Source: Taibaiella sp041660405 (GTDB taxonomy: Bacteria > Bacteroidota > Bacteroidia > Chitinophagales > Chitinophagaceae). Taken from it: a stretch of DNA of 64,000 nucleotides. A model generated the notes under the pieces. That model was not told the origin of the DNA. It did no database searches and worked only from the letters and a program-made list of their open reading frames with translations. Positions 26,092 to 35,172 of the stretch are shown in pieces (the stretch's first letter is position 1; each line of letters opens with the position of its first letter). The stretch is taken from the NCBI GenBank assembly GCA_041660405.1, contig JBAZWL010000009.1, positions 62,001 to 126,000 of the forward strand. Reading direction: 5' to 3'. A program made the position numbers and the translations under genes.

Positions 26092-27093
26092 ATGAAACTC
26101 GTAACGTATAAACACAATAACAGAGAGCAGGTAGCTTTTTTAATTGCCGGCGAATTGTATAACCTTAGTGAAGCAGATGTTCGTCTGCCCAATACTATGA
26201 TGGAAATGCTGGAAGATTGGGAACGCCTGGCTCCGATAGCTAAAGAAATAGAAGCAAACATTAAGCAAGGTTCATTAACCATTAACTCCCGCCCGTACGA
26301 TAGTGTTGAGGTGTTTGCACCAGTACCAAGACCTACTTCCTGCCGCGATGGTTATGCTTTCCGTCAGCACGTAGCAGCTGCAAGGCGCAACCGTAAGGTA
26401 GATATGATTCCTGAATTTGATCAGTATCCTATTTTTTACTTTACTAATCATAATGCTATTCAGGGGCCGGGCAATATTGAGTGTATGCCCGATCATTTTG
26501 AGAAGCTGGATTTTGAACTGGAAGCTACCGTGATACTCGGCAAAAAAGGCCGTAACATCAAAGCTGCAGAAGCAGATAGTTATATTGCCGGTTACTGCAT
26601 TATGAACGATATGAGTGCCCGCCGTTTGCAGATGGAAGAAATGTTATTGAATCTCGGTCCGGCAAAAGGAAAAGATTTTTCTACCGTGATAGGGCCATGG
26701 CTGGTAACTCCAGATGAATTGGAACCTTATCGTATTTCGGCTAAAGAAGGACATACCGGTGCTGCATACAACCTTAAAATGACTTGTAAGGTTAATGGCG
26801 TTCAGGTAAGTGAAGGTAATATGGGTGATATGGACTGGACCTTTGCAGAGATCATTGAACGTTGTGCTTATGGTGTTGATGTATTTCCAGGCGATGTAAT
26901 TGGCAGCGGAACTGTAGGTACAGGTTGCTTCCTGGAACTGAATGGCACGGGTTTGCTGAATGATCCCAATTATAAAGTACAATGGTTGCAACCCGAAGAT
27001 GTAGTGGAAATGGAAATTGAAGGGATGGGCAAACTGGTCAATACCATTAAAAAAGTAGACACAGATTTTTCGATACTTGCTTTGAAGAAATAG
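26092..27093 (+). CDS. fumarylacetoacetate hydrolase-family protein
   Basis: 333 aa from the ATG at 26092 (MKLVTYKHNNREQVAFLIAG); the longer frame upstream is made of low-complexity repeat. FAH fold with metal-binding acidic residues: KLDFELEATVILGKKG, GYCIMNDMSARRLQ, KGKDFSTVIGPWLVTPDEL and GDVIGSGTVGTGC. It probably hydrolyses a 2-oxo acid or acylpyruvate-type substrate using Mg/Ca. In Bacteroidota, similar proteins are annotated in aromatic amino acid breakdown; no other pathway genes are nearby, so the substrate is open. Confidence 0.9.
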   Translation: MKLVTYKHNNREQVAFLIAGELYNLSEADVRLPNTMMEMLEDWERLAPIAKEIEANIKQGSLTINSRPYDSVEVFAPVPRPTSCRDGYAFRQHVAAARRNRKVDMIPEFDQYPIFYFTNHNAIQGPGNIECMPDHFEKLDFELEATVILGKKGRNIKAAEADSYIAGYCIMNDMSARRLQMEEMLLNLGPAKGKDFSTVIGPWLVTPDELEPYRISAKEGHTGAAYNLKMTCKVNGVQVSEGNMGDMDWTFAEIIERCAYGVDVFPGDVIGSGTVGTGCFLELNGTGLLNDPNYKVQWLQPEDVVEMEIEGMGKLVNTIKKVDTDFSILALKK

Positions 27094-27125
27094 TTTGTAA
27101 CTTTATTTTATAAAAATGAGGTGTT

Positions 27126-27380
27126 ATGAACATAAAAGAGCAAAAAGAAATTCTGATTGAAAAAATCAGGAACGAGGAAGATGAAAATATGCTCAGTAGC
27201 GTTTATCATTTACTTGAAAGGGATTTTGCTGTAAGTGAGGCAGAAACTATCTATCTTACGCACAAGCAAAAAGAAGGTGTAAAAGAAGGCCTGGAAAATA
27301 TAAAAACGGGAAAAGTTTACACTGATGAGGAAGCGAAAAGGATGATAGATAAAATGCTTAGAGACGAAACGCTGGATTAA
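27126..27380 (+). CDS. antitoxin of a RelE/ParE-type toxin-antitoxin pair
   Basis: 84 aa, charged, mostly helical. The order of features (helical N-terminus, KQKEGVKEGLENIKTGKVYTDEEAKRMIDK at the end) is like the antitoxins of Bacteroidota ParE pairs: the C-terminal half would wrap the toxin. It directly precedes a toxin-like gene, with only two bases between stop and start. The assignment rests mainly on this position. Confidence 0.75.
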   Translation: MNIKEQKEILIEKIRNEEDENMLSSVYHLLERDFAVSEAETIYLTHKQKEGVKEGLENIKTGKVYTDEEAKRMIDKMLRDETLD

Positions 27381-27382
27381 TA

Positions 27383-27700
27383 ATGAAAAGAAGCGTCGTC
27401 TGGACTGAGAAGGCATTAAATGACCTGAAAGAAATATTTAATTACTGGAACAATAGAAATAAATCCAAAAACTACAGCCGAAAACTGAACAGCCTCTTTA
27501 ACCAGGCATTACAACTTATAGCGGTAGAGCCCCTTATTGGTTTAGTGACAGATATGGAAGGCGTCAGGATTAAGTTGGTACGCAACTACTGGATTTTTTA
27601 TATTGAGCAAGGACATAAGATTTTTGTTTTGCAGATTATGAATACTTATCAAAATCCTGATTCTTTCTTAAGATCCTTAAAAATAAAGAATATAGAGTAA
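27383..27700 (+). CDS. RelE/ParE-family toxin
   Basis: 105 aa. Pattern of the family: VVWTEKALNDLKEIFNYWNN at the N-terminus, then VRIKLVRNYWIFYI and IFVLQIMNTYQNPDSF. It could act as a ribosome-dependent mRNA endonuclease (RelE) or gyrase inhibitor (ParE). The conserved region is closer to the ParE group, but the activity cannot be read. Coupled to the antitoxin and followed by a strong terminator. Confidence 0.82.
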   Translation: MKRSVVWTEKALNDLKEIFNYWNNRNKSKNYSRKLNSLFNQALQLIAVEPLIGLVTDMEGVRIKLVRNYWIFYIEQGHKIFVLQIMNTYQNPDSFLRSLKIKNIE

Positions 27701-27702
27701 GG

Positions 27703-27737
27703 GAAAACTTCATAGGTAATGAGCCTATGAAGTTTTC
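27703..27737 (+). terminator. terminator of the toxin-antitoxin pair
   Basis: 14-bp perfect stem GAAAACTTCATAGG/CCTATGAAGTTTTC with a 7-nt loop. Confidence 0.85.
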
Positions 27738-27798
27738 TTTAAAGGCCCATTTGTAATGCCCGAGGTAGGTAGGAAGAGTGGAAGAACTTTATCTCATA

Positions 27799-27838
27799 GC
27801 AATTAGCACATTGGCTAATTAGCTCATTTGCCAATTAA
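27799..27838. repeat. low-complexity repeat before the flippase start
   Basis: Words AATTAGCACATTGGCTAATT, AGCTCATTTG and CCAATTA abut the ATG at 27841. A separate GAGGTAGGTAGG stretch at about 27764-27775 recalls the arrays at 32.3 kb. Confidence 0.55.
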
Positions 27839-27840
27839 AA

Positions 27841-29286
27841 ATGCGTCGCTTTTTCGTACAAAATATCTTCTTTCTAATACTGGTCAACCTTATCGTAAAG
27901 CCGCTCTGGATTTTCGGTATCGATCGTAATGTGCAGATTGCAGTAGGGCATGAGGTGTATGGGCAATATGTGGCGCTGCTCAATTTCAGTATTATTTTCC
28001 AGGTGTTGCTCGACTTTGGCCTGCAGAGCTATAACAATCGTACAGTGGCACAATCGCCGGGGGCTATGAAAAGCCTTTTCCCTAATATCATCATTGCAAA
28101 AGGAATTTTATCGCTGGGGTATGTAGTGCTGGTATGTTTGTTGGGCTTGCTTTTGGGCTATCATGGCTATTCGCTGTTTCTACTCCTTACTTTATGTTTC
28201 GTGCAGGTGCTCAATTCATTTTTATTGTATTTGCGAAGTAATGTATCCGCTATGCACCGGTTTCGTACCGATAGCATCCTTTCTGTAAGTGATCGTTTTT
28301 TTATGATCATTATTTGTTCGGTACTGCTGTTCCATCCTTTCTTTTCCGGCACTTTTAAAATTGAATGGTTTATTTATGCCCAGATCGCGGCATACCTGTT
28401 CACTGCTGTCATTGCTTTTATTATATGTATCCGTCTTACAAAGCTCGACTGGGGCCATTATGATCTGAAAAAAGTATGGGTTATTTGTAAGCATAGTCTC
28501 CCGTATGCTTTACTCATATTTTTAATGGCCGTTTATATCCGGTCTGATGTATTTCTTATAGAAAGATTATTGCCCGATGGTAAGTATGAAGCTGGTGTAT
28601 ATGCCGCAGCTTACCGCTTCCTGGATGTTTCCAATAATGTAACGGGTGTATTATTTGCAGGGATATTGCTGCCCTTATTTGGACGCATGCTGGCACAAAA
28701 GGAAGCAGTACAGCCACTTGTAAAGCTTAGTGTAAATCTGTTGTTACCTGTAGCCATTACAGCAATGATGGTTGCCTTCTTTTTCGGAGAACAGATTATG
28801 TACCTGCAGTTAAAAGATATGGCCTCAACTTATGATGGTAAAGTGTTTGCCTTACTCATGGCGGCCTTCCCAGGGTATTGTATTGGCTATGTGTATGCTA
28901 CATTGCTTACCGCTAATGGTAATATCAAATCCTTAATCCTGGTTTCACTTATAGCAGTACTATTGAACCTGGTGTTGAATTTTATATTGGTGCCTTTATA
29001 CGGTGCCTGGGGTGGGGCGCTTACCTGTTGCATTACACAGTGTTTTCTTTCTGTGGCCAATATTCTCCTGGCAAAAAAAATACTTCATTTAAAGGCTGAC
29101 TGGAATTGGGTGCTGCGTTATCCTGTTTTCATGCTCATTATATTTATCTGTTGTTATGCAATGAGCAGGAGTGGTTTGGGCTTTTGGATGGAGCTGTTCG
29201 TTATTGCAGGAGTAGCAGGAATCAGCATGTTTGCCTGCGGCTTTTTGCCTTTCAGAAAAATAAAGGAATTGTTATTGAACAGATGA
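27841..29286 (+). CDS. polysaccharide biosynthesis flippase (MOP/Wzx-like)
   Basis: 481 aa with about 12-14 predicted membrane helices, typical of oligosaccharide flippases that move undecaprenyl-linked units across the inner membrane. Starts MRRFFVQNIFFLILVNLIVK and contains the family pattern GKYEAGVYAAAYRFLD, then GAWGGALTCC. No glycosyltransferase cluster lies next to it, so it works with genes elsewhere or flips a housekeeping lipid-linked sugar. It follows low-complexity repeats instead of a visible ribosome binding site. Confidence 0.87.
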   Translation: MRRFFVQNIFFLILVNLIVKPLWIFGIDRNVQIAVGHEVYGQYVALLNFSIIFQVLLDFGLQSYNNRTVAQSPGAMKSLFPNIIIAKGILSLGYVVLVCLLGLLLGYHGYSLFLLLTLCFVQVLNSFLLYLRSNVSAMHRFRTDSILSVSDRFFMIIICSVLLFHPFFSGTFKIEWFIYAQIAAYLFTAVIAFIICIRLTKLDWGHYDLKKVWVICKHSLPYALLIFLMAVYIRSDVFLIERLLPDGKYEAGVYAAAYRFLDVSNNVTGVLFAGILLPLFGRMLAQKEAVQPLVKLSVNLLLPVAITAMMVAFFFGEQIMYLQLKDMASTYDGKVFALLMAAFPGYCIGYVYATLLTANGNIKSLILVSLIAVLLNLVLNFILVPLYGAWGGALTCCITQCFLSVANILLAKKILHLKADWNWVLRYPVFMLIIFICCYAMSRSGLGFWMELFVIAGVAGISMFACGFLPFRKIKELLLNR

Positions 29287-29434
29287 TATTTTTGTGCAAT
29301 AGATCGTTTTTCCAAAATATAACGTAATCTTGCAGCGTTCGAAAACAAATCGTTAATGTTTTGTTTTCATTAAAATTAAGTTTAAAAGTAAAAAATCTGC
29401 GGACCTGGATGGCAGGTTCGATGATAGTAAAAGC

Positions 29435-32053
29435 ATGGCTAAGAACCTTTTAATTGTTGAGTCGCCTGCAAAGGCAAAGACTATCGAGAAAATACTGGGT
29501 AAAGATTTTGAAGTAAAATCAAGTTTTGGGCATATCCGTGATCTGGAGAAAGAGGGCATGGGCATTAATGTCGATAATGGCTTTACTCCTAATTATATTA
29601 TATCAGACGATAAGAAAAAAGTAGTAGCAGAGCTAAGGGCAAAAGCTAAGAATGCACAGGAAGTATGGCTGGCTACGGATGAGGATCGTGAAGGAGAGTC
29701 TATCAGCTGGCACCTTTGTGAAGTACTCGGGCTGAATCCTGCTACTACCAAACGTATTGTGTTTCATGAGATTACCAAGCCTGCTATTCAAAAAGCAGTA
29801 GAGCAGCCACGCCTGGTAGATATGAACCTGGTAAATGCGCAACAGGCACGCCGCGTATTGGACAGGCTCGTAGGTTTCGAAATATCACCCGTACTTTGGC
29901 GTAAGCTAAGCGGCCGCGGACTTTCTGCAGGTCGTGTACAGTCAGTAGCAGTTAAGCTTATCACGGAGCGCGAGCGTGAGATCAATAATTTTAAATCAGA
30001 AAGCAGCTACAAAACGGAAGCCGTTTTTGAAGCAAAAGATATCAATAGCCGTACGGTAAATTTCAAAGCAGAAGGTAAACGTTTTGAAACCAGCCAGACG
30101 GCAAGAGCATTTTTAGATAAATGTATCAATGCTACTTTTAAAGTGGAAGATGTGCAGGTTCGTCCGGGTAAACGTACACCGGCAGCGCCTTTTACCACAT
30201 CTACACTCCAACAGGAGGCGAGTCGTAAATTAGGTTATTCTGTTTCCCGCACCATGCGTTTGGCACAGCAGTTGTATGAAAATGGTCATATCACCTATAT
30301 GCGTACGGATTCTGTAAACCTTTCTGAAACAGCTTTGGAAAATGCAGCGGCCGCTATCCTGAAACAATACGGTGCTGAATACCATCATCGCCGTCAGTAT
30401 CAAACCAAAAATCAATCTGCACAAGAGGCCCACGAAGCTATACGCCCTACAGAAATGACCCTGAGCAATATTGGCGATGCTGATGGTCAAAAATTGTATG
30501 AACTGATATGGAAACGTACCATTGCTTCGCAAATGGCCGATGCACGCCTGGAAAAAACAACGGCAAAAATTGGTATTTCTACAATGCCCGACCAGCTTAC
30601 CGCTACTGGTGAGGTGATGAAGTTTGATGGCTTTCTTAAAGTATATATAGAAGGCAAGGATGATGAGGATGAAGAAGAAAACGAAGGCATGTTGCCACCA
30701 TTGGCTGTAGGTCAAAGCTTGCCATTGGTAGAGCTTAAAGCGACAGAACGTTTCAGTCGTCCTTCGCCAAGATATACGGAGGCTTCTTTAGTTAAAAAGC
30801 TGGAAGAACTTGGTATTGGCCGTCCGTCTACTTATGCACCAACTATCAGCACAGTACAGCAAAGAGGCTCTGTAGAGAAGCGTGATAAAGATGGTGTGAT
30901 GCGCCAGTACGGAATATTAAGATTGAAAGATAACCAGGTAACAGAGCAGACAGCGCAGGAAAATACCGGTGCTGAAAAGAATAAACTATTCCCTACGGAT
31001 CTGGGTATGGTCGTGACCGATTTCCTGAACGAACATTTTACCCAGGTAATGGATTATGGTTTTACGGCTAATATCGAACATGAATTTGATCAGATAGCAG
31101 CCGGTAAAACGGTGTGGAATAATATGATCGGCAATTTCTATGCGCCATTCCACAAAACAGTGGAAGACACTATGGAGCATGCAGAACGCGCCAAAGGAGA
31201 GCGTATATTAGGTACTGACCCTGAAAGCGGAAAGCCGGTAGCAGCACGTCTTGGCAGGTTTGGTCCTATGGTACAGATCGGTAGTGTGGAAGACGAAGAG
31301 AAACCAAGATTTGCTACAGTAAAATCCAACCAGAGTATTGAAACCATAACGCTTGAAGAAGCGCTTGATCTGTTCAAGTTACCTTTCACATTAGGTGATT
31401 ATGAAGAGAAAGAAGTAAGTGTAGGTGCAGGCCGTTTTGGCCCTTATGTAAAGTGGGGAGAGCAGTTTATTTCCATTCCTCGTACGGAAGATCCATTAAC
31501 CGTGGATATGGAAAGAGCAATAGCATTGATTAAGGAAAAGCAGGAAGCTGATGCGCCAATAGGTTATTATCAAGACAAACCGGTAAGCAAAGGTAAAGGC
31601 CGTTTTGGTCCGTTTATCAAATGGGAAGACCTCTTTATTAATGTACCAAGAGCCTACGATTTTGACAACCTGAAGCAAAGCGATATTGATGAACTGGTAA
31701 GTAAAAAACTGGATAAAGAAGCAAATCGTTTCATACAGCAATGGCCTGAAGAAAAGATAGCTATTGAAAATGGCCGTTGGGGTCCGTTTATCCGCTTTGG
31801 CAAGCTAATGCTGAAGCTCGGCCGTAAAGAAGATGGCGAAAAATACACTGCCGAAGATCTTACCAATGTATCGCTCGAGGAAGTGAAGAAAATGATCATC
31901 GACATTGATCCTACAGCATTTGATAAAAAGACAAAGAAAGCAGCAGGCAAAAAAGCAGCAACAAAGAAAACAGCAGCTTTAAAGAAGACTGTAGTAAAAA
32001 AGGCTGCAACCAAAAAAGCTACGCCTAAGAAAGAAGCAGCGAAGAAGAAATAA
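29435..32053 (+). CDS. topA: DNA topoisomerase I
   Basis: 872 aa type IA topoisomerase that relaxes negative supercoils. Toprim domain (LLIVESPAKAKTIEK, TDEDREGE at 82-88), catalytic Tyr288 in ITYMRTDSVNLSE, then the central domain. Instead of Cys4 zinc fingers the C-terminal half has four copies of a GRFGPxxxxG-type motif (for example GRFGPYVKWG, GRWGPFIRFG), followed by a Lys/Ala-rich tail of about 50 residues, both typical of Bacteroidota. Single-gene unit with its own terminator. Confidence 0.97.
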   Translation: MAKNLLIVESPAKAKTIEKILGKDFEVKSSFGHIRDLEKEGMGINVDNGFTPNYIISDDKKKVVAELRAKAKNAQEVWLATDEDREGESISWHLCEVLGLNPATTKRIVFHEITKPAIQKAVEQPRLVDMNLVNAQQARRVLDRLVGFEISPVLWRKLSGRGLSAGRVQSVAVKLITEREREINNFKSESSYKTEAVFEAKDINSRTVNFKAEGKRFETSQTARAFLDKCINATFKVEDVQVRPGKRTPAAPFTTSTLQQEASRKLGYSVSRTMRLAQQLYENGHITYMRTDSVNLSETALENAAAAILKQYGAEYHHRRQYQTKNQSAQEAHEAIRPTEMTLSNIGDADGQKLYELIWKRTIASQMADARLEKTTAKIGISTMPDQLTATGEVMKFDGFLKVYIEGKDDEDEEENEGMLPPLAVGQSLPLVELKATERFSRPSPRYTEASLVKKLEELGIGRPSTYAPTISTVQQRGSVEKRDKDGVMRQYGILRLKDNQVTEQTAQENTGAEKNKLFPTDLGMVVTDFLNEHFTQVMDYGFTANIEHEFDQIAAGKTVWNNMIGNFYAPFHKTVEDTMEHAERAKGERILGTDPESGKPVAARLGRFGPMVQIGSVEDEEKPRFATVKSNQSIETITLEEALDLFKLPFTLGDYEEKEVSVGAGRFGPYVKWGEQFISIPRTEDPLTVDMERAIALIKEKQEADAPIGYYQDKPVSKGKGRFGPFIKWEDLFINVPRAYDFDNLKQSDIDELVSKKLDKEANRFIQQWPEEKIAIENGRWGPFIRFGKLMLKLGRKEDGEKYTAEDLTNVSLEEVKKMIIDIDPTAFDKKTKKAAGKKAATKKTAALKKTVVKKAATKKATPKKEAAKKK

Positions 32054-32076
32054 GATAATACTCTTATAATGAATAA

Positions 32077-32103
32077 AACCCCGCAATATACCGTTGCGGG
32101 GTT
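32077..32103 (+). terminator. terminator of topA
   Basis: 10-bp stem AACCCCGCAA/TTGCGGGGTT with a 7-nt loop, followed by CTTTATTT. Confidence 0.9.
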
Positions 32104-32284
32104 CTTTATTTGGACAACATTACATTCTCTGATGCAGACAGCCTGCGCTGGAGCATACGCTTGCCTGATGTGCAAAGAAAAGGTTAGATTAAAAACAAAA
32201 AAAACATAAACCGTTGTACGTCAGCGGCTTTTTTGTGTCCATTCTAAAACATGCCATCCAAAATATAGCCTGACCTAATACCGG

Positions 32285-32562
32285 AACGAGGTACACCTAC
32301 CTATACAACGATGTCGACCTACCTACACAACGAAGTACCACCTCGTTCCGAACGAGGTTAGCCTACCTATATAGCAAAGTAGTACCTCGTAATCTACGAG
32401 GTACTACATCGTAGACTACGAAGTCAGCCTACCTATATAGCAAGGTGATACCTCGTGATCTATGAGGTATTACCTTGCTTTGGAACGAGGTCGGCCTACC
32501 TATACAACGAGGTTGACCTACCTCCATAGTAAGGTAGTACCTCGTCTGGGGGGTAGGTAGGG
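32285..32562. repeat. 22-bp tandem array, 12 units plus a G-rich end
   Basis: A 7-mer close to ACGAGGT recurs at 32286, 32308, 32330, 32352, 32374, 32396, 32418, 32440, 32462, 32485, 32507 and 32529: every 22 bp, with one 23-bp step. Each unit is 7-mer, 3 nt, second 7-mer, 5 nt. The second 7-mer is either CCTACCT (type I) or ACCTCGT, the reverse complement of ACGAGGT (type II). Order: I I II I II II I II II I I II. Type II units are small hairpins. The array ends in a G-rich stretch (GGGGGGTAGGTAGGG). There are no frames long enough to code. Confidence 0.85.
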
Positions 32563-32765
32563 TGTTTTTGTGTAATAAAAAAGGATTAGGTCAGAGAATG
32601 ATTTGCGAATATTTTACTACATATATAGTATTAAAAAGCAGGATGCTTGTCTTAAATATAGATGCCCTTATCTAGTTAAAGCCAATAACCGTAACATTCT
32701 TATGCAGCTACATTTATATGGGACAAAGTAACATTTATTATTCAACGCGATGTATTTTTGAATCA

Positions 32766-32988
32766 TCTGGAGTGAGTAAATAATGTGTGTGTGAAAGAGA
32801 TCTAACCAGAACCAATCTCCGTAGGAGGTACGGCAGCAGCATTTGGCTGCTGCCCCTTATGCTAAACTTAATTATATATTAATAAATTGTCTTAACAGAG
32901 GTATTGCAAGTAGATTAAATGGTGTTTGTTGTTTCTAGTTTTGTTTTATGGTACACCGGCCGCCCTGTTTAGAGTGGCCGAATTTTTT
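32766..32988 (+). ncRNA. candidate small RNA between topA and the two-component operon
   Basis: A -7-like TATTTTTG at 32753-32760 precedes the stretch and a terminator-like hairpin with T-run ends it (7-bp stem CGGCCGC/GTGGCCG at 32957-32980, then TTTTTT). In between is a strong GC-rich hairpin, GGCAGCAGC/GCTGCTGCC with a 5-nt loop (32832-32854), and no open frame of note. The -33 box is weak. No known RNA family is recognised. The rest of the 32.05-33.03 kb gap holds the tandem array and AT-rich sequence. Confidence 0.4.
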
Positions 32989-33028
32989 GTTTACTATTAA
33001 AACTACTCAATACCACTGACCACTTCCG

Positions 33029-33664
33029 TCACACCTTCACTATGCCATTCTTTATAGCATACATCACCAGGCCTACGCGAGTTTTGATCTGTAGTTTTTC
33101 GCACATCTTTTCACGGTGGTTTTCTACCGTTTTGGGACTTAGAAACATTTTATCCGCAATCTCTTTATAGGTCAGCTCACTGGCCATATGTTGCAGCAGT
33201 TCTGTTTCACGCTCTGTTAAAGTGGTATTTTGTTTTGGGTCAGCATCGTTAATCAGGTAGGCAATATGTTTGGCTACCAAGGGTGTATAATAAAACCCAT
33301 TATGGTAAGTTTCCCGTATGGCTTTGATCAGGTCATCGGGTTCAGTGTCTTTCAGTAAATAACCTTTGGCACCACGGCGCAGCATTCTTATAATACACTC
33401 CTCATTATCATACATAGACAGAGCCAGCACTTTAACCGCAGCATGGTTTTTATGCAACCATGCTGTAGCCTCGTAGCCATCCATAAGTGGCATATTAATG
33501 TCCATCAACACTACATCGGGCAGGGCATTGCCTTTCATCTTCTCCTGCAGGTCCAGGCCATTATCAGCCTCGAACACTACCTTGAACTCCGGATTACTTT
33601 TAATGAAATTACTTAGCCCGCTCCTTAGCAAGCGATGGTCATCTACCAGTGCAACTGAAATCAT
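33029..33664 (-). CDS. NarL/FixJ-family response regulator
   Basis: 211 aa. Receiver domain with the phosphorylation site in VVLMDINMPLMDGYEA and the conserved Lys near LLKDTEPDD; LuxR-type HTH (LTERETELLQHMASELTYKE, then KTVENHREKMCEKLQ) at the C-terminus. It is the last gene of the operon and 9 bp after the histidine kinase stop, so it is almost certainly its partner. Its target genes are unknown. Confidence 0.94.
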   Translation of the reverse strand: MISVALVDDHRLLRSGLSNFIKSNPEFKVVFEADNGLDLQEKMKGNALPDVVLMDINMPLMDGYEATAWLHKNHAAVKVLALSMYDNEECIIRMLRRGAKGYLLKDTEPDDLIKAIRETYHNGFYYTPLVAKHIAYLINDADPKQNTTLTERETELLQHMASELTYKEIADKMFLSPKTVENHREKMCEKLQIKTRVGLVMYAIKNGIVKV

Positions 33665-33673
33665 GATGTGTTT

Positions 33674-34468
33674 TTAATGTGTATTGTTTTCTTTTTTTGC
33701 AACCGTAATACATACCGTAGTTCCTTTACCTGGCTTGCTTTCCAGCGTTACAGTACTTTCAATCATAGCCGACCGGTGGTTCATATTCAACAGTCCTACA
33801 CCCTTTGGCGTTAATACGGTATCAAAGCCACTGCCATTATCTTGTATCAGGATCAGTAAGGCGTCAGCTTTGTAATGAAGGGACACCGTGATAAATGTTG
33901 CCCCGGCATGCTTTACAATATTGTTCAGACTTTCCTGTATAATGCGGAACAGGATCAATCTTCTTTCCGCACTGATAAAGAACGGTTGGCCTTCTACCTC
34001 AAGACTGGCTTCAAACTTCCTGGTTCGCCGCAACATACCCAATTCCCGGTTAATAGATTCTGCCAGGTCTTTCTCCTTTACATAGTCCGTATTCAGTGTT
34101 TTGGAAATATCTCTCAAATCGTTAATAGCCGTATTCAGCAAGCTTTTGGTCTGAGAGATACTTTCATCCATCTCTCCCTTGCTGTTCAGCTCTATTACCG
34201 ACATATTGAGCTTGGCTAAGCTTAGCACCTGCCCTATATTATCGTGCAGTTCTTGCGAAAGGCTATGGAAAGTTTGCTCCTGTGTTTCCAATTGTGCTTT
34301 CAATAATTCTTTTCTGAAATTCTCTTCCAATTGCTCCTTCTGGTAAAAATATTCTTTCTGTTTTTTACGATAAACAATGATCAGGAATATAAGCGTAAGA
34401 CCAAGAAATAACAGGATGGCCGAGCCACCCAGTATGGTTATCAATATTTCATTGGCTTGCTGTGACAC
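33674..34468 (-). CDS. sensor histidine kinase (HisKA_3, NarX-like)
   Basis: 264 aa. One N-terminal membrane helix (about 10-32), a coiled-coil stretch, the HisKA_3 phosphoacceptor SLSQELHDNIGQVLSLAK (His near residue 75) and a HATPase domain with DNGSGFD and GVGLLNM. No extracytoplasmic sensor domain of note, so the signal must come through the membrane segment or a partner such as the two upstream proteins. Preceded by a 222-aa membrane protein gene with a 14-bp gap. Confidence 0.93.
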   Translation of the reverse strand: MSQQANEILITILGGSAILLFLGLTLIFLIIVYRKKQKEYFYQKEQLEENFRKELLKAQLETQEQTFHSLSQELHDNIGQVLSLAKLNMSVIELNSKGEMDESISQTKSLLNTAINDLRDISKTLNTDYVKEKDLAESINRELGMLRRTRKFEASLEVEGQPFFISAERRLILFRIIQESLNNIVKHAGATFITVSLHYKADALLILIQDNGSGFDTVLTPKGVGLLNMNHRSAMIESTVTLESKPGKGTTVCITVAKKENNTH

Positions 34469-34482
34469 AGAGCGGTAAAGGT

Positions 34483-35151
34483 TTATAGTTTGATTGGATG
34501 AGCAGACTGCTTCCCGGCAATAAATTTATTCTTTTGTTTCCTGTCCTGGTAGAGGGCAACAAGATACAACGCATAAAGGATAAGGTTAAGTACAAAACTC
34601 AACATTTTTAAATTCCGCCACAGTTCGGGGTTTATACGTTCTATATAGTGGCCAAGGCCAAAGAGCAATAAGGTGCCTGGGTAAAATAAAACATTGCCGC
34701 AATTAGCCCAGAAGTTTCCATCAGATTTTAAGGAATACTGCATGGGTTTATGTACCAGTTCGTAAAAGAATAGGGCACACCACAAGGTCATACATATACC
34801 CAGGAACACACCATCTAAGTAGTTGCCCTCTATGAAAAAAGAACGATTCACATTCCAGGTAACAAACAAGGCAGTGCAATAAAAGGTAAGTCCGATATAT
34901 AAAAAACTCCTGTATTTTTTAGGCAAAAGCAGATAGTAATAAGCAAATTGAAAGAGTAGTTCTACGGAGAGGTTAACATGCGTAAGAAACCATAGCGTTT
35001 CCTTATCAAACCTGTGCCTTAGCACTTCGATAAAAAGTACCCAGCATAATGATGCAGATAGCATTTTGACCGGTTTGCTTAAATACCTCCACCTGGCTGC
35101 GGCAGTAAGCAGGTTCAGGCAGATCAGTACTATATAAATGTTCCACAGCAT
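34483..35151 (-). CDS. hypothetical membrane protein of the two-component operon
   Basis: 222 aa, about seven predicted helices and a basic cytoplasmic C-terminus (RKQKNKFIAGKQ). No family recognised. It lies between the unknown 162-aa gene and the histidine kinase, 21 bp and 14 bp apart, so it may be a membrane input module for the kinase. That role is inferred from position only. Confidence 0.65.
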   Translation of the reverse strand: MLWNIYIVLICLNLLTAAARWRYLSKPVKMLSASLCWVLFIEVLRHRFDKETLWFLTHVNLSVELLFQFAYYYLLLPKKYRSFLYIGLTFYCTALFVTWNVNRSFFIEGNYLDGVFLGICMTLWCALFFYELVHKPMQYSLKSDGNFWANCGNVLFYPGTLLLFGLGHYIERINPELWRNLKMLSFVLNLILYALYLVALYQDRKQKNKFIAGKQSAHPIKL

Positions 35152-35172
35152 GAGGAAAGGGTATCAGGCTTT

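Noticed and set aside
29154..29348. Small frames around the flippase 3' end
   Set aside because: They are shadow frames of the flippase gene and carry no ribosome binding or conserved pattern.
32285..32562. CRISPR-like array
   Set aside because: The units are contiguous, imperfect and two-typed; there are no unique spacers of constant length and no cas genes in the window.
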